Positions 36,185 to 47,156 of a DNA stretch of 64,000 bases are shown piece after piece; position 1 is the first letter of the stretch; the number at the start of each line of letters is the position of its first letter. This DNA is from Hirundichthys speculiger (taxonomy: Eukaryota > Chordata > Actinopteri > Beloniformes > Exocoetidae): the NCBI GenBank assembly GCA_018398805.1, contig JAGFBZ010000569.1:321001-385000 (forward strand). Reading direction: 5' to 3'. A program made the position numbers and the translations under genes. The notes below the pieces were generated by a model. That model saw nothing but the letters and a program-made list of their open reading frames with translations, did not search any database and was not told the origin of the DNA.

Positions 36185-37664
36185 AGGGTGAATTCCAATT
36201 CCTCCCTTAACCCTCAATCTCAACCCTCAATCTCAAAAATGCACGTTCCCACTAAGGGCAAGTGGTGTCCCGATTCTAAGGGAAGTCAAGTTGAGGGACG
36301 AGTTTGAGGGCTGTATCGCCCTCAAAATTGAGATTTTCCGACACCACCCTTGGAAGTAAGGGCTATCCATAAGCTAGCTACAAACGTAAGTATCTTCGTA
36401 TATCTTAAAGATATAAATGTTACGAAACCATTTTATTGTGTTTGTTTGAGACTTTTTTCATGGATTAACATTGTTGTTGCGTATCATTTATTTTTTTACT
36501 TTACGATGTTTGCTGCCGGACCGGCGGTCCCGTCGGCTTCACGTTGTACTCGTCGGTGGTCCCGGTACATTATTCAGTCCTCCGTCGCTACACAACAAAG
36601 TAACGTGAAGCCGACCGGGACCGCTGACGGGACCGGTCCGCCGTCCGTGGTGGTCTCGGTCCCGTCAGCGGTCCGGTCCCGTCAGCGGTCCCGGTTCCGT
36701 CAGCGGTCCCGTCGGCTTCACGTTGTACTCGTCGGTGGTCCCGGTACATTATTCAGTCCTCCGTCGCTACACAACAAAGTAACGTGAAGCCGACCGGGAC
36801 CGCTGACGGGACCGGTCCGCCGTCCGTGGCGGTCTCGGTCCCGTCAGCGGTCCGGTCCCGTCAGCGGTCCCGGTTCCGTCAGCGGTCCCGTCGGCTTCAC
36901 GTTGTACTCGTCGGTGGTCCCGGTACATTATTCAGTCCTCCGTCGCTACACAACAAAGTAACGTGAAGCCGACCGGGACCGCTGACGGGACCGGTCCGCC
37001 GTCCGTGGCGGTGGTCTCGTCCCGGTCAGCGGTCAGGTCCCGTCAGGTCCCGTCAGCGGTCAGCGGTCCCGTCGGCTTCACGTTGTACTCGTCGGTGGTC
37101 CCGGTACATTATTCAGTCCTCCATCGCTACACAACAAAGTAACGTGAAGCCGACCCGGACCGCCGACGGGACCGGGACCGCCACGGTCGGCGGACCGGGT
37201 CCCGTTAGCGGTCCCGGTCCCGTCAGCGGTCCAGGTCGGCTTCACGTTACTTGTACTCGTCGGTGGTCCCGTTCCGCCGTCCCGGTGCCGTCAGCGGTCC
37301 CGGTGCCGTCAGCGGTACGGGTCCCGTTAGCGGTCCGGGTCGGCTTCACGTTACTTGTATACCTTGTTGTGTAGCAACGATGGACTGAATAATGTATCCT
37401 CTATTGTGTTATTTGCTAATATTATTTAGAGAATATACAGCGCTCTTTTCAATGTTACCCCTGTGTAATTTCAGGAAATACAGAGACAACACGGCTCTGA
37501 TACATTTCAGTCTGATGACGTAACTGCACTCGAGGGGCGTCCCATTTCTAAGTCACAAGATAACCCTTACACTTACTTTCGAGGGTTAAGATTGAGGGCC
37601 AAAAATTGAGGGTTAAGGGCGAGGGTTGAGATTGAGGGTTAAGAGAGGAATTGGAATTGGCCCA
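36185..37664. mobile_element. Non-autonomous DNA transposon with terminal inverted repeats and TA flanks
   Basis: The left end agggtgaattccaattcctc and the reverse complement of the right end tgggccaattccaattcctc are matching terminal inverted repeats, followed on both sides by ccctcaatctcaaccctc-type sequence. TA lies directly outside each end (36183-36184, 37665-37666). The interior holds no transposase but a 179-bp GC-rich tandem unit that is itself palindromic. Which autonomous family mobilised it is unknown; a two-base TA duplication would fit several superfamilies. Confidence 0.8.
36516..37400. repeat. 179-bp palindromic tandem repeats inside the transposon
   Basis: cgtcggcttcacgttgtact starts units at 36531, 36710, 36889 and 37070. 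Each unit pairs gtcggcttcacgtt with aacgtgaagccgac about 75 bp later. A further copy near 37341-37400 is inverted (ttgttgtgtagcaacgatgg). GC-rich open frames here are by-products. Confidence 0.88.
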
Positions 37665-37903
37665 TAGATCTCTGCGGTTGTTGCTTCTGTCTCTGACAAA
37701 CATCTCGTCCACGCCACCACATCCTTCCTCTTCATGCAGCATCTTTCGCAGCCTCGGTGACATCTGCTCTGCACTGAATGTCAGGAAAACACCTGACTTC
37801 CACCTCAGAGACCATCCACATGAAGAGACAGATGTTTTCTGTACAGATAAAGGTGCATAAATGCACAGTTGATGACAGAAACCCTTCTTCTCTCCGTCCT
37901 CAG

Positions 37904-37972
37904 GTAAACTGACGGCCTACGACACAGACGGAGACGGCGACTTCGACGTGGAGGACGCTAAAGTTCTGCTCG
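37904..37972 (+). CDS. asph: asph EF-hand-like exon
   Basis: The exon has 69 nt, phase 1 at both ends: GKLTA followed by YDTDGDGDFDVEDAKVLL. The D-x-D-G-D-G-x-F-x-x-x-D/E spacing is an EF-hand-like Ca2+-binding loop, and mammalian ASPH has YDADGDGDFDVDDAKVLL at this point. It is present in ASPH, junctate and junctin isoforms and lies in the ER/SR lumen. The acceptor is tcctcag (ends 37903). The donor needed to keep phase with the next exons is gcaagt at 37973, a GC rather than GT donor. The exon end itself is secure because homology and phase agree. Confidence 0.94.
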
Positions 37973-37978
37973 GCAAGT

Positions 37979-38289
37979 CCATTTTCTCTGGTTCACTCCC
38001 CGTTAAAGCCACACTATGTAGTAATTCTGCTTCTGACCATACGGGGGCTTTGTTGTCTGAAAGAACTGGAGAAAACCCCTGTGATGTCACCAAGAAGTTC
38101 CCGAGGAGGGTTTTTGAAATCGTGGGAACAAAACCCACGATTCCCCATTGATGTGGGCCGGTCTAAAAGGTCCCCAAAGAAACGGTCCCGTGTTTGTCAA
38201 AGGTTCCCAGTGATGCAGAGATCAGCTCGTACCAGGCTGTAAATATATTTATTTCTACTGTGAGGTCGGACATTTATGTGGAGGTCAAA
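37979..38289. other. Intron sequence after the EF-hand exon
   Basis: About 300 bp including a stretch with acactatgtagtaattctgc that looks like dispersed-repeat sequence, leading into the 43-bp array. Confidence 0.45.
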
Positions 38290-41200
38290 GGTCACTGACT
38301 CACTGTTGGAACCAGTCCCTAGAGGTCAGTAGAGGAACTGACTCACTGTTGGAACCAGACCCTAGTGGTCAGTAGAGGAACTGACTCACTGTTGGAACCA
38401 GACCCTAGTGGTCAGTAGAAGAACTGACTCAATGTTGGAACCAGACCCTAGTGGTCAGTAGAGGAACTGACTCACTGTTGGAACCAGACCCTAGTGGTCA
38501 GTAGAGGAACTGACTCACTGTTGGAACCAGACCCTAGTGGTCGGTAGAGGAACTGACTCACTGTTGGAACCAGACCCTAGTGGTCAGTAGAGGAACTGAC
38601 TCACTGTTGGAACCAGACCCTAGTGGTCAGTAGAGGAACTGACTCACTGTTGGAACCAGACCCTAGTGGTCAGTAGAGGAACTGACTCACTGTTGGAACC
38701 AGACCCTAGTGGTCAGTAGAGGAACTGACTCACTGTTGGAACCAGACCCTAGGGGTCAGTAGAGGAACTGACTCACTGTTGGAACCAGACCCTAGTGGTC
38801 AGTAGAGGAACTGACTCACTGTTGGAACCAGACCCTAGTGGTCAGTAGAGGAACTGACTCACTGTTGGAACCAGACCCTAGTGGTCAGTAGAGGAACTGA
38901 CTCACTGTTGGAACCAGACCCTAGTGGTCAGTAGAGGAACTGACTCACTGTTGGAACCAGACCCTAGAGGTCAGTAGAGGAACTGACTCACTGTTGGAAC
39001 CAGACCCTAGAGGTCAGTAGAGGAACTGACTCACTGTTGGAACCAGACCCTAGTGGTCAGTAGAGGAACTGACTCACTGTTGGAACCAGACCCTAGTGGT
39101 CAGTAGAGGAACTGACTCACTGTTGGAACCAGACCAGACCCTAGTGGTCAGTAGAGGAACTGACTCACTGTTTGGAACCAGACCCTAGTGGTCAGTAGAG
39201 GAACTGACTCACTGTTGGAACCAGACCCTAGTGGTCAGTAGAGGAACTGACTCACTGTTGGAACCAGACCCTAGTGGTCGGTAGAGGAACTGACTCACTG
39301 TTGGAACCAGACCCTAGAGGTCGGTAGAGGAACTGACTCACTGTTGGAACCAGACCCTAGTGGTCAGTAGAGGAACTGACTCACTGTTGGAACCAGACCC
39401 TAGTGGTCAGTAGAGGAACTGACTCACTGTTGGAACCAGACCCTAGTGGTCAGTAGAGGAACTGACTCACTGTTGGAACCAGACCCTAGTGGTCAGTAGA
39501 GGAACTGACTCACTGTTGGAACCAGACCCTAGTGGTCGGTAGAGGAACTGACTCACTGTTGGAACCAGACCCTAGTGGTCAGTAGAGGAACTGACTCACT
39601 GTTGGAACCAGACCCTAGTGGTCAGTAGAGGAACTGACTCACTGTTGGAACCAGACCCTAGTGGTCAGTAGAGGAAACTGACTCACTGTTGGAACCAGAC
39701 CCTAGTGGTCAGTAGAGGGAACTGACTCACTGTTGGAACCAGACCCTAGAGGTGGTCAGTAGAGGAACTGACTCACTGTTGGAACCAGACCCTAGTGGTC
39801 AGTAGAGGAACTGACTCACTGTTGGAACCAGACCCTAGTGGTCAGTAGAGGAACTGACTCACTGTTGGAACCAGACCCTAGTGGTCAGTAGAGGAACTGA
39901 CTCACTGTTGGAACCAGACCCTAGTGGTCAGTAGAGGAACTGACTCACTGTTGGAACCAGACCCTAGTGGTCAGTAGAGGAAACTGACTCACTGTTGGAA
40001 ACCAGACCCTAGTGGTCAGTAGAGGAACTGACTCACTGTTGGAACCAGACCCTAGTGGTCAGTAGAGGAACTGACTCACTGTTGGAACCAGACCCTAGTG
40101 GTCAGTAGAGGAAACTGACTCACTGTTGGAACCAGACCCTAGTGGTCAGTAGAGGAACTGACTCACTGTTGGAACCAGACCCTAGTGGTCAGTAGAGGAA
40201 CTGACTCACTGTTGGAACCAGACCCTAGTGGTCAGTAGAGGAACTGACTCACTGTTGGAACCAGACCCTAGTGGTCAGTAGAGGAACTGACTCACTGTTG
40301 GAACCAGACCCTAGTGGTCAGTAGAGGAACTGACTCACTGTTGGAACCAGACCCTAGTGGTCAGTAGAGGAACTGACTCACTGTTGGAACCAGACCCTAG
40401 TGGTCAGTAGAGGAACTGACTCACTGTTGGAACCAGACCCTAGTGGTCAGTAGAGGAACTGACTCACTGTTGGAACCAGACCCTAGTGGTCAGTAGAGGA
40501 ACTGACTCACTGTTGGAACCAGACCCTAGTGGTCAGTAGAGGAACTGACTCACTGTTGGAACCAGACCCTAGTGGTCAGTAGAGGAACTGACTCACTGTT
40601 GGAACCAGACCCAGTGTGGTCAGTAGAGGAACTGACTCACTGTTGGAACCAGACCCTAGTGGTCAGTAGAGGAACTGACTCACTGTTGGAACCAGACCCT
40701 AGTGGTCAGTAGAGGAACTGACTCACTGTTGGAAACCAGACCCTAGTGGTCAGTAGAGGAACTGACTCACTGTTGGAAACCAGACCCTAGTGGTCAGTAG
40801 AGGAACTGACTCACTGTTGGAACCAGACCCTAGTGGTCAGTAGAGGAACTGACTCACTGTTGGAACCAGACCCTAGTGGTCGTAGTAGAGGAACTGACTC
40901 ACTGTTGGAACCAGACCCTAGTGGTCAGTAGAGGAACTGACTCACTGTTGGAACCAGACCTAGTGGTCAGTAGAGGAACTGACTCACTGTTGGAACCAGA
41001 CCCTAGTGGTCAGTAGAGGAACTGACTCACTGTTGGAACCAGACCCTAGTGGTCAGTAGAGGAAACTGACTCACTGTTGGAACCAGACCCTAGTGGTCAG
41101 TAGGGACTGAACTGTTTGGACCAGACCCTAGTGGGCAGTGAGAAGGGACTGACTCACTGTGGAACCAGACCCTAGTGGTCAGTAGAGGAACTGACTCACT

Positions 41201-42795
41201 GTTGGAACCAGACCCTAGTGGTCAGTAGAGGACTGACTCACTGTTGGAACCAGACCCTAGTGGTCAGTAGTAGAGGAACTGACTCACTGTTGGAACCAGA
41301 CCCTAGTGGTCAGTAGAGGAACTGACTCACTCACTGTGGAACCAGACCCTAGTGAGTCAGTAGAGGAACTGACTCACTGTTGGAACCAGACCCTAGTGGT
41401 CAGTAGAGGAACTGACTCACTGTTGGAACCAGACCCTAGTGGTCAGTAGAGGAAACTGACTCACTGTTGGAACCAGACCCTAGTGGTCAGTAGAGGAACT
41501 GACTCACTGTTGGAACCAGACCCTAGTGGTCAGTAGAGGAACTGACTCACTGTTGGAACCAGACCCTAGTGGTCAGTAGAGGAACTGACTCACTGTTGGA
41601 ACCAGACCCTAGTGGTCAGTAGAGGAACTGACTCACTGTTGGAACCAGACCCTAGTGGTCAGTAGAGGAACTGACTCACTGTTGGAACCAGAACCCTAGT
41701 GGTCAGTAGAGGAACTGACTCACTGTTGGAACCAGACCCTAGTGGTCAGTAGAGGAAACTGACTCACTGTTGGAACCAGACCCTAGTGGTCAGTAGAGGA
41801 ACTGACTCACTGTTGGAACCAGACCCTAGTGGTCAGTAGAGGAACTGACTCACTGTTGGAACCAGACCCTAGTGGTCGTAGAGGAAAAACTGACTCACTG
41901 TTGGAAACCAGACCTAGTGGTCAGTAGAGGAACTGACTCACTGTTGGAACCAGACCCTAGTGGTCAGTAGAGGAACTGACTCACTGTTGGAACCAGACCC
42001 TAGTGGTCAGAGGAACTGACTCACTGTTGGAACCAGACCCTAGTGGTCAGTAGAGGAACTGACTCACTGTTGGAACCAGACCCTAGTGGTCAGTAGAGGG
42101 AACTGACTCACTGTTGGAACCAGACCCTAGTGGTCAGTAGAGGAACTGACTCACTGTTGGAACCAGACCCTAGTGGTCGGTAGTAGAGGAACTGACTCAC
42201 TGTTGGAACCAGACCCTAGTGGTCAGTAAGAGGAACTGACTCACTGTTGGAACCAGACCATAGTGGTCAGTAGAGGAACTGACTCACTGTTGGAACCAGA
42301 CCCTAGTGGTCAGTAGAGGAACTGACTCACTGTTGGAACCAGACCCTAGTGGTCAGTAGAGGAACTGACTCACTGTTGGAACCAGACCCTAGTGGTCAGT
42401 AGAGGAACTGACTCACTGTTGGAACCAGACCCCAGTGGTCAGTAGGGGAACTGCCTCACTGTTGGAACCAGACCCTAGTGGTCAGTAGAGGAACTGACTC
42501 ACTGTTGGAACCAGACCCTAGTGGTCAGTAGAGGAACTGACTCACTGTTGGAACCAGACCCTAGTGGTCAGTAGAGGAACTGACTCACTGTTGGAACCAG
42601 ACCCTAGTGGTCAGTAGAGGAACTGACTCACTGTTGGAACCAGACCCTAGTGGTCAGTAGAGGAACTGACTCACTGTTGGAACAGACCCTAGTGGTCAGG
42701 TAGAGGAACTGACTCACTGTTGGAACCAGACCCTAGTGGTCAGTAGAGGAACTGACTCACTGTTGGAACCAGACCCTAGTGGTCGGTAGAGGAAC
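38290..42795. repeat. 43-bp minisatellite, about 105 units
   Basis: Each unit is gaccctagtggtcagtagag + gaactgactcactgttggaacca. The left 1.3 kb is very uniform. From about 39.66 kb to 42.25 kb many units carry single-base insertions or losses, with a scrambled part at 41100-41165. No spacers: each unit is contiguous with the next. Confidence 0.98.
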
Positions 42796-43328
42796 CAGAT
42801 GTTTCCCAGTGGTCCGTACCCTCCTGCCTCCAACCCGCTGGACCGGGTCAGGGTTGTCCTCAGAGACTTGATTCAGACTGGACTTGCTTTGGTTCTTGAA
42901 GACGGTTCCTTCAGTTCTCAGGAACGTTGGAACCAAGTCCAGTTTCCTTGGTTCAGGCCTCTGAGGAGCTTCCTGAGTCTCGGGGCTGATGGCGACGGCG
43001 GCGTGTCATCGGCGTAGAGTTTGAGCGCGTATTGAAGCCGCCGGTTAGTCGGCGATCACCTGACGAGACTGAGACGGAGAGAAAACGTTCGTTTAATGCT
43101 GTTGTTCACCTCTAACTCTCTCTCTCTCTTTCTTCTCTTGTGTGTCATCATCCCTCATTCGTTTTTTTAATTTCGTTTCCGCCAATCTTTTGTTCCTGTA
43201 TCTCCCTTCTCCCTGTGTCTTTCTCGTGTCCTTCCATCCCTCCTTAATCTCCTTTGAGTTCCTCCTCCCTTTGCACCTCCACACCCCCCTCCCCCCTTCC
43301 TTTTTTCTCTCCTCCTCTCTTTCGTCAG

Positions 43329-43567
43329 GCCTGACCAAAGATGGCGGCGCTAGCTCGAACGCCGACTCGCTTGAGGAGGTTCTAAATATTTTAGCAGAGG
43401 AGGGCTCTGATTGGATCTATGGCTTCTTCACCTTCCTTTATGACATAGTGTCCTCACCTGTAGAGAGGGGGGAGGAGGAGGAGGAGGAGGAGCAGGTGGA
43501 GGGCGGGGCCACCACCTCGGACGACGGGAAGGTTGAAGGAGTCATACTGGATCTCCAGAACCAGTAG
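43329..43567 (+). CDS. asph: asph terminal exon of the short junctate/humbug isoform
   Basis: Entered from the EF-hand exon in phase 1, this exon reads LTKDG..., then DSLEEVLNILAEEGSDWIYG, FFTFLYDIV, an acidic run (GEEEEEEEQ) and VILDLQNQ before TAG at 43565-43567. Mammalian humbug/junctate-type isoforms have the same order (LTKDG, DSLEEVLNILAEESSDWFYG, poly-Glu, VILDLHNQ), so this is the stop-containing exon of the non-enzymatic isoform. Such proteins lack the hydroxylase domain and are linked to ER Ca2+ storage and store-operated entry. A pyrimidine-rich tract precedes the acceptor. A candidate poly(A) signal lies at 44301. An open frame continues upstream of the acceptor but is not supported as coding. 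Confidence 0.93.
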
Positions 43568-43645
43568 GAGGACAGGAAGCTGCAGTGACCCCTGACTGGA
43601 GGAGGATCTGATCACTGGTTTCCAGCAGGCTGGGAGGACTGGTCC

Positions 43646-43720
43646 CGTTATTCCACAGAACACCTGAGAACACCTGAGAACACCTGAGAACACCTGAGAA
43701 CACCTGAGAACACCTGAGCT
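43646..43720. repeat. 10-bp tandem repeat in the short-isoform 3'UTR
   Basis: About six copies of ACACCTGAGA roughly 90-140 bp after the stop codon of the humbug-type exon. Confidence 0.9.
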
Positions 43721-44300
43721 TGATGAAAAGCTCCGTTGAACCGTTGGATTCATTATCGGCCAGTTTATTTCTAAATCAGCTCCAAACCGGTTCAAACCAG
43801 CTTCCGACCACATGGGGGCAGCGTATCAGAAGACGCAACAAACTGCGCTTCTAGTGGGAGAAACTGGTTTTACGCCAGCAAACCAGTTGGATCTCAAACC
43901 AGTAAACCAGTACAGCACGGCGTCAGGAATGCTTTTTAAAGAATTACGCTCACTTTCATTTGGTCGGTTTTTTTGTAAATATTTTAAAGCGTAAATCTGT
44001 CGAGGCCTCCGCTCTTGAAAATTAGCGTCAATTTTTGGTCTCTGTTTTTGTCCTGGATGGAAGCCGTTGCTACGGTAACTGTAGGAGAAACTCAGGAGGA
44101 TGTTGGGAATATAAAGTTTTGTAAATATCACCGTTAACGTATTTAATGTCTCACCTGTTCAACACCTGTTCAGTTTTTCTGTCCCGTTGGTTAAAAGGAA
44201 GTAAATCATCCACATTTATGATGAAGAACATGTCAGGATAAAACTGACTTCAGAAAGTTTTATTAGATGTCCAGTCGTCCTCTTAGATCAAATGTTCTGA

Positions 44301-44306
44301 AATAAA
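44301..44306 (+). promoter_or_regulatory. Candidate poly(A) signal for the short asph isoform
   Basis: AATAAA lies about 730 bp after the humbug-type stop codon, followed by a T/GT-rich stretch (ttctggtttttattgttgc). It is the first canonical hexamer I see downstream of that stop. Cleavage would be expected 10-30 bp later, just before the 44.4 kb minisatellite. Confidence 0.5.
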
Positions 44307-44397
44307 AAGTTCTGGTTTTTATTGTTGCTTTGTTCTAAAGAAACATTTATCAACATACAACCTACGAGTCACCTGGAGGCGACTGCAGGCTGAGGCT

Positions 44398-45270
44398 GGT
44401 GTCGGGCGAGAGTGGGCGAGAGTGGGGTGATAGCAGGGTGATAGCGGGGCGAGACCGGGGAGATAGACAAGTGATAGCGGGGTGAGTACGGGGCGAGAGC
44501 GGGGCAAGTGCCAGGTGATAGTAGAGTGAGTGCGGAGCGTTAGCGGGGTGATAGCGGGGTGAGAACCGAGTGATAGCGGGGTGATAGCGGGGCGATAGCA
44601 GGGTGATAGCGGGGTGATAGCGGGGCGATAGCAGGGTGATAGCGGGGTGAGAACCGAGTGATAGCGGGGTAATAGCGGGGCGATAGCAGGGTGATAGCGG
44701 GGTGAGTGCGGGGAGATAGCGGGGTGAGAACCGAGTGAAAGCGGGGTGATAATGGGGCGAGAGCGGGGCAAGTGCCAGGTGATAGTAGAGTGAGTGCGGA
44801 GCGTTAGCGGGGTGATAGCGGGGTGAGAACCGAGTGATAGCGGGGTGATAGCGGGGTGAGTGCGGGGAGATAGCGGGGTGAGGACCGAGTGATAGCGGGG
44901 CGATAGCGGGTTGAGTGCGGGGAGATAGCAGGGCAATAGCAGGGTGATAGCGGGGTGAGTGCGGGGAGATAGCGGGGTGAGAACCGAGTGAAAGCGGGGT
45001 GATAGCGGGGTGATAGCGGGGTGAGTGCGGGGAGATAGCGGGGTGAGGACCGAGTGATAGCGGGGCGATAGCGGGTTGAGTGCGGGGAGATAGCGGGGTG
45101 ATAGCAGGGCGATAGCAGGGTGATAGCGGGGTGAGTGCGGGGGATAGCGGGGTGAGAACCGAGTGATAGCGGGGGTGATAGTGGGGCAAGTGCGGGGCAA
45201 TAGTTGGGCGATAGCGGGGCGAGTGCCAGGTGATAGTTGGGTGATAGCGGGGCTATAGTGGGGTGAGGTT
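44398..45270. repeat. GATAGCGGGGT-type minisatellite
   Basis: Units of about 11 bp (gatagcggggt, gagtgcgggga, gagaaccgagt) over about 870 bp, beginning roughly 90 bp after the candidate poly(A) signal. Confidence 0.94.
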
Positions 45271-45853
45271 TGGGTTTGGGGTTTCCTCCAGGTCAACCAG
45301 GTGTAGCCGCCTACGTGACGTGTGTAGCTGATCTCAAGTGCAGCTGCAGTCGGGTAAACTGGGTAAACTGGGTAAACTGGGTAAACCAGGTTAGTGAACT
45401 CTGAAAGGTCCTGAGACGGACGGAGGTGAAGGTTGCTCAACCAAGAGGTAGAAGATGATAGGTGGAGAGGCGTTCTAGCTCTATTTAACCCTCCCAGGTG
45501 AGCTCAGAACCGGTCCAACCCAGAACCTGTCAACCCAGAACCTGTCAACCCAGAACCGGTCACTGGGGTCTTTCAGTGCAGCAGCACAACAAGCTTTGTT
45601 CTCTCTAAAATGAGGATGACTGAACTGGGTCTTGGTCTGTAGACCATCAACCATCGACCGATGAGGTCCAGAGAAATTCACCACCGAGCCAACGAGACCA
45701 AAACAGTTTTTAACGTCTGGGCTTCATAAATGCTGAATCACAGAGTGATGAACGATCTTTAATCTTGTTTAGCCGTTAGCTTAGCTGCATGCTTCATGAA
45801 TGTGCCGCTGGTTTTGGTTTTGGTGACCCTTCTCTCCCGTCTGCCGGCTCCAG

Positions 45854-45904
45854 ATGACCAGAAGCTGAAAGGCCGAGCTGTCCGGAGAGCCGGGCTGAGA
45901 AAAG
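45854..45904 (+). CDS. asph: asph cassette exon, basic (junctin-branch candidate)
   Basis: 51 nt between cggctccag and the donor gtaccg (45905), phase 1 at both ends, encoding DDQKLKGRAVRRAGLRK. The strong basic bias is what one expects of the luminal tail of junctin, which binds triadin and calsequestrin through Lys/Glu-rich stretches. I do not see a residue-level match to mammalian junctin. It is the first of four small exons between the humbug-type exon and the long charged exon at 53.3 kb, and can follow the EF-hand exon in frame. Confidence 0.72.
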
Positions 45905-45988
45905 GTACCGAGCCGGTCCGGTTGGGCCCGTTTGTCCGTCACTGACGCCAGGCCGACTGGGCTCACGGGTGTGTTTGTGTGCCCACAG

Positions 45989-46036
45989 AGAACCAGAGGG
46001 AGCTGAAGGAGGGAGCGAGAGGAGAAGGTGGAGAAG
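45989..46036 (+). CDS. asph: asph cassette exon, charged
   Basis: 48 nt after gtgcccacag, encoding ENQRELKEGARGEGGE in phase 1, donor gtactg at 46037. A second possible donor (gtggag at 46028) would shorten the exon by nine bases and keep the frame. The intron separating it from the previous exon is only 84 bp. The composition is mixed-charge and probably disordered. Splice sites, phase and neighbours support the exon; function is inferred from the locus. Confidence 0.7.
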
Positions 46037-46195
46037 GTACTGTCAGAGTTGTAGGGTCACCTCTGTGGTGACTGAACCCCGATCAGCTTAGATGAGCTCA
46101 CCCAGCAGTTCTTCTGGTCCTGGGTCAGATTCAGGGCCGATCCAGGTCCACATCAGGAAGGGCATCCAGCGTAAAACTAGTGCCAAGCTTCTGAT

Positions 46196-46738
46196 GGAGA
46201 CCTGCTGAGGGCTGAGGTGACCCCCCAACAGGTCTGCTGAGGTGACCCCCAACAGGTCTGCTGAGGTGACCCCCAACAGACCTGCTGAGGTGACCCCCAA
46301 CAGGTCTGTTGAGGTGACCCCCAACATGTCTGTTGAGGTGACCCCAACAGACCTGCTGACCCCCAACAGGTCTGTTGAGGTGACCCCCAACATGTCTGTT
46401 GAGGTGACCCCAGGTGACCCCCAACATGTCTGCTGAGGTGACCCCCAACAGACCTGCTGAGGTGACCCCCAACAGACCTGCTGAGGTGACCCCCAACATG
46501 TCTGCTGAGGTGACCCCCAACATGTCTGCTGAGGTGACCCCCAACAGACCTGCTGAGGTGACCCCCAACAGGTCTGCTGAGGTGACCCCCAACATGTCTG
46601 CTTAGGTGACCCCCCAACAGGTCTGCTGAGGGCTGAGGTGACCCCCCAACATGTCTGCTTAGGTGACCCCCCAACAGGTCTGCTTAGGTGACCCCCCAAC
46701 ATGTCTGCTGAGGTGACCCCCAACAGGTCTGCTGGAGT
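46196..46738. repeat. 24-bp minisatellite
   Basis: About 22 copies of AGGTGACCCCCAACAGGTCT + GCTG with caggtc/cagacc/catgtc variants. Confidence 0.95.
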
Positions 46739-46854
46739 CTCAGTTAATGATGTAACAGTCACAGAGGAACTTTGGGGCGCAGGTTTTACGCCGACGCCCT
46801 TCCTGACTCAACCCTGGACCTGCCGCTGCCTCTGAGCGAAGATCAGGTTTTAAA

Positions 46855-47150
46855 AAGTCACCTGGAACTTTTTCGGTGTCGTGAATCCAAGATTTTTGTC
46901 ATATAATCGTGACATTTTGCCCTTTTTGCAAAATTTCGACTTTTGAGCTAAAAAAAGTTTGATTTCGTAAAATATCAACTTTAAATGACATGACATTTCC
47001 ACTTTGTTCTAAAAACTGTGAATTTCATGCAAGTAGCTTTACTTCCCAAAATCCCAAAATTGGTCCTATAAAAACCCACATTTTGTTTAAAAGCTTAATG
47101 TTGCAACTTTTTGTTGTAAAACATTAACTTTGGCAACAAATTTTAGACTT
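46855..47150 (+). repeat. AT-rich degenerate repeat block
   Basis: Contains ttttgcaaaatttcgac and gttgcaactttttgttgta; same family and orientation as 15.9-19.7 kb. Confidence 0.65.
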
Positions 47151-47156
47151 CGGACG

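Noticed and set aside
36350..37374. Arg/Ser/Val-rich frames in the palindromic transposon
   Set aside because: Repeat-driven; no transposase motifs.
38290..42795. CRISPR-like direct repeats
   Set aside because: Units follow each other directly with no unique spacers, and the genome is eukaryotic.
43142..43328. Extension of the humbug-type reading frame upstream of 43329
   Set aside because: It reads a pyrimidine tract before the acceptor; homology and phase start exactly at 43329.
44319..45440. 373-codon Ser/Pro/Arg frame on the - strand
   Set aside because: Lies in the GATAGCGGGGT minisatellite and has no splice or domain support.
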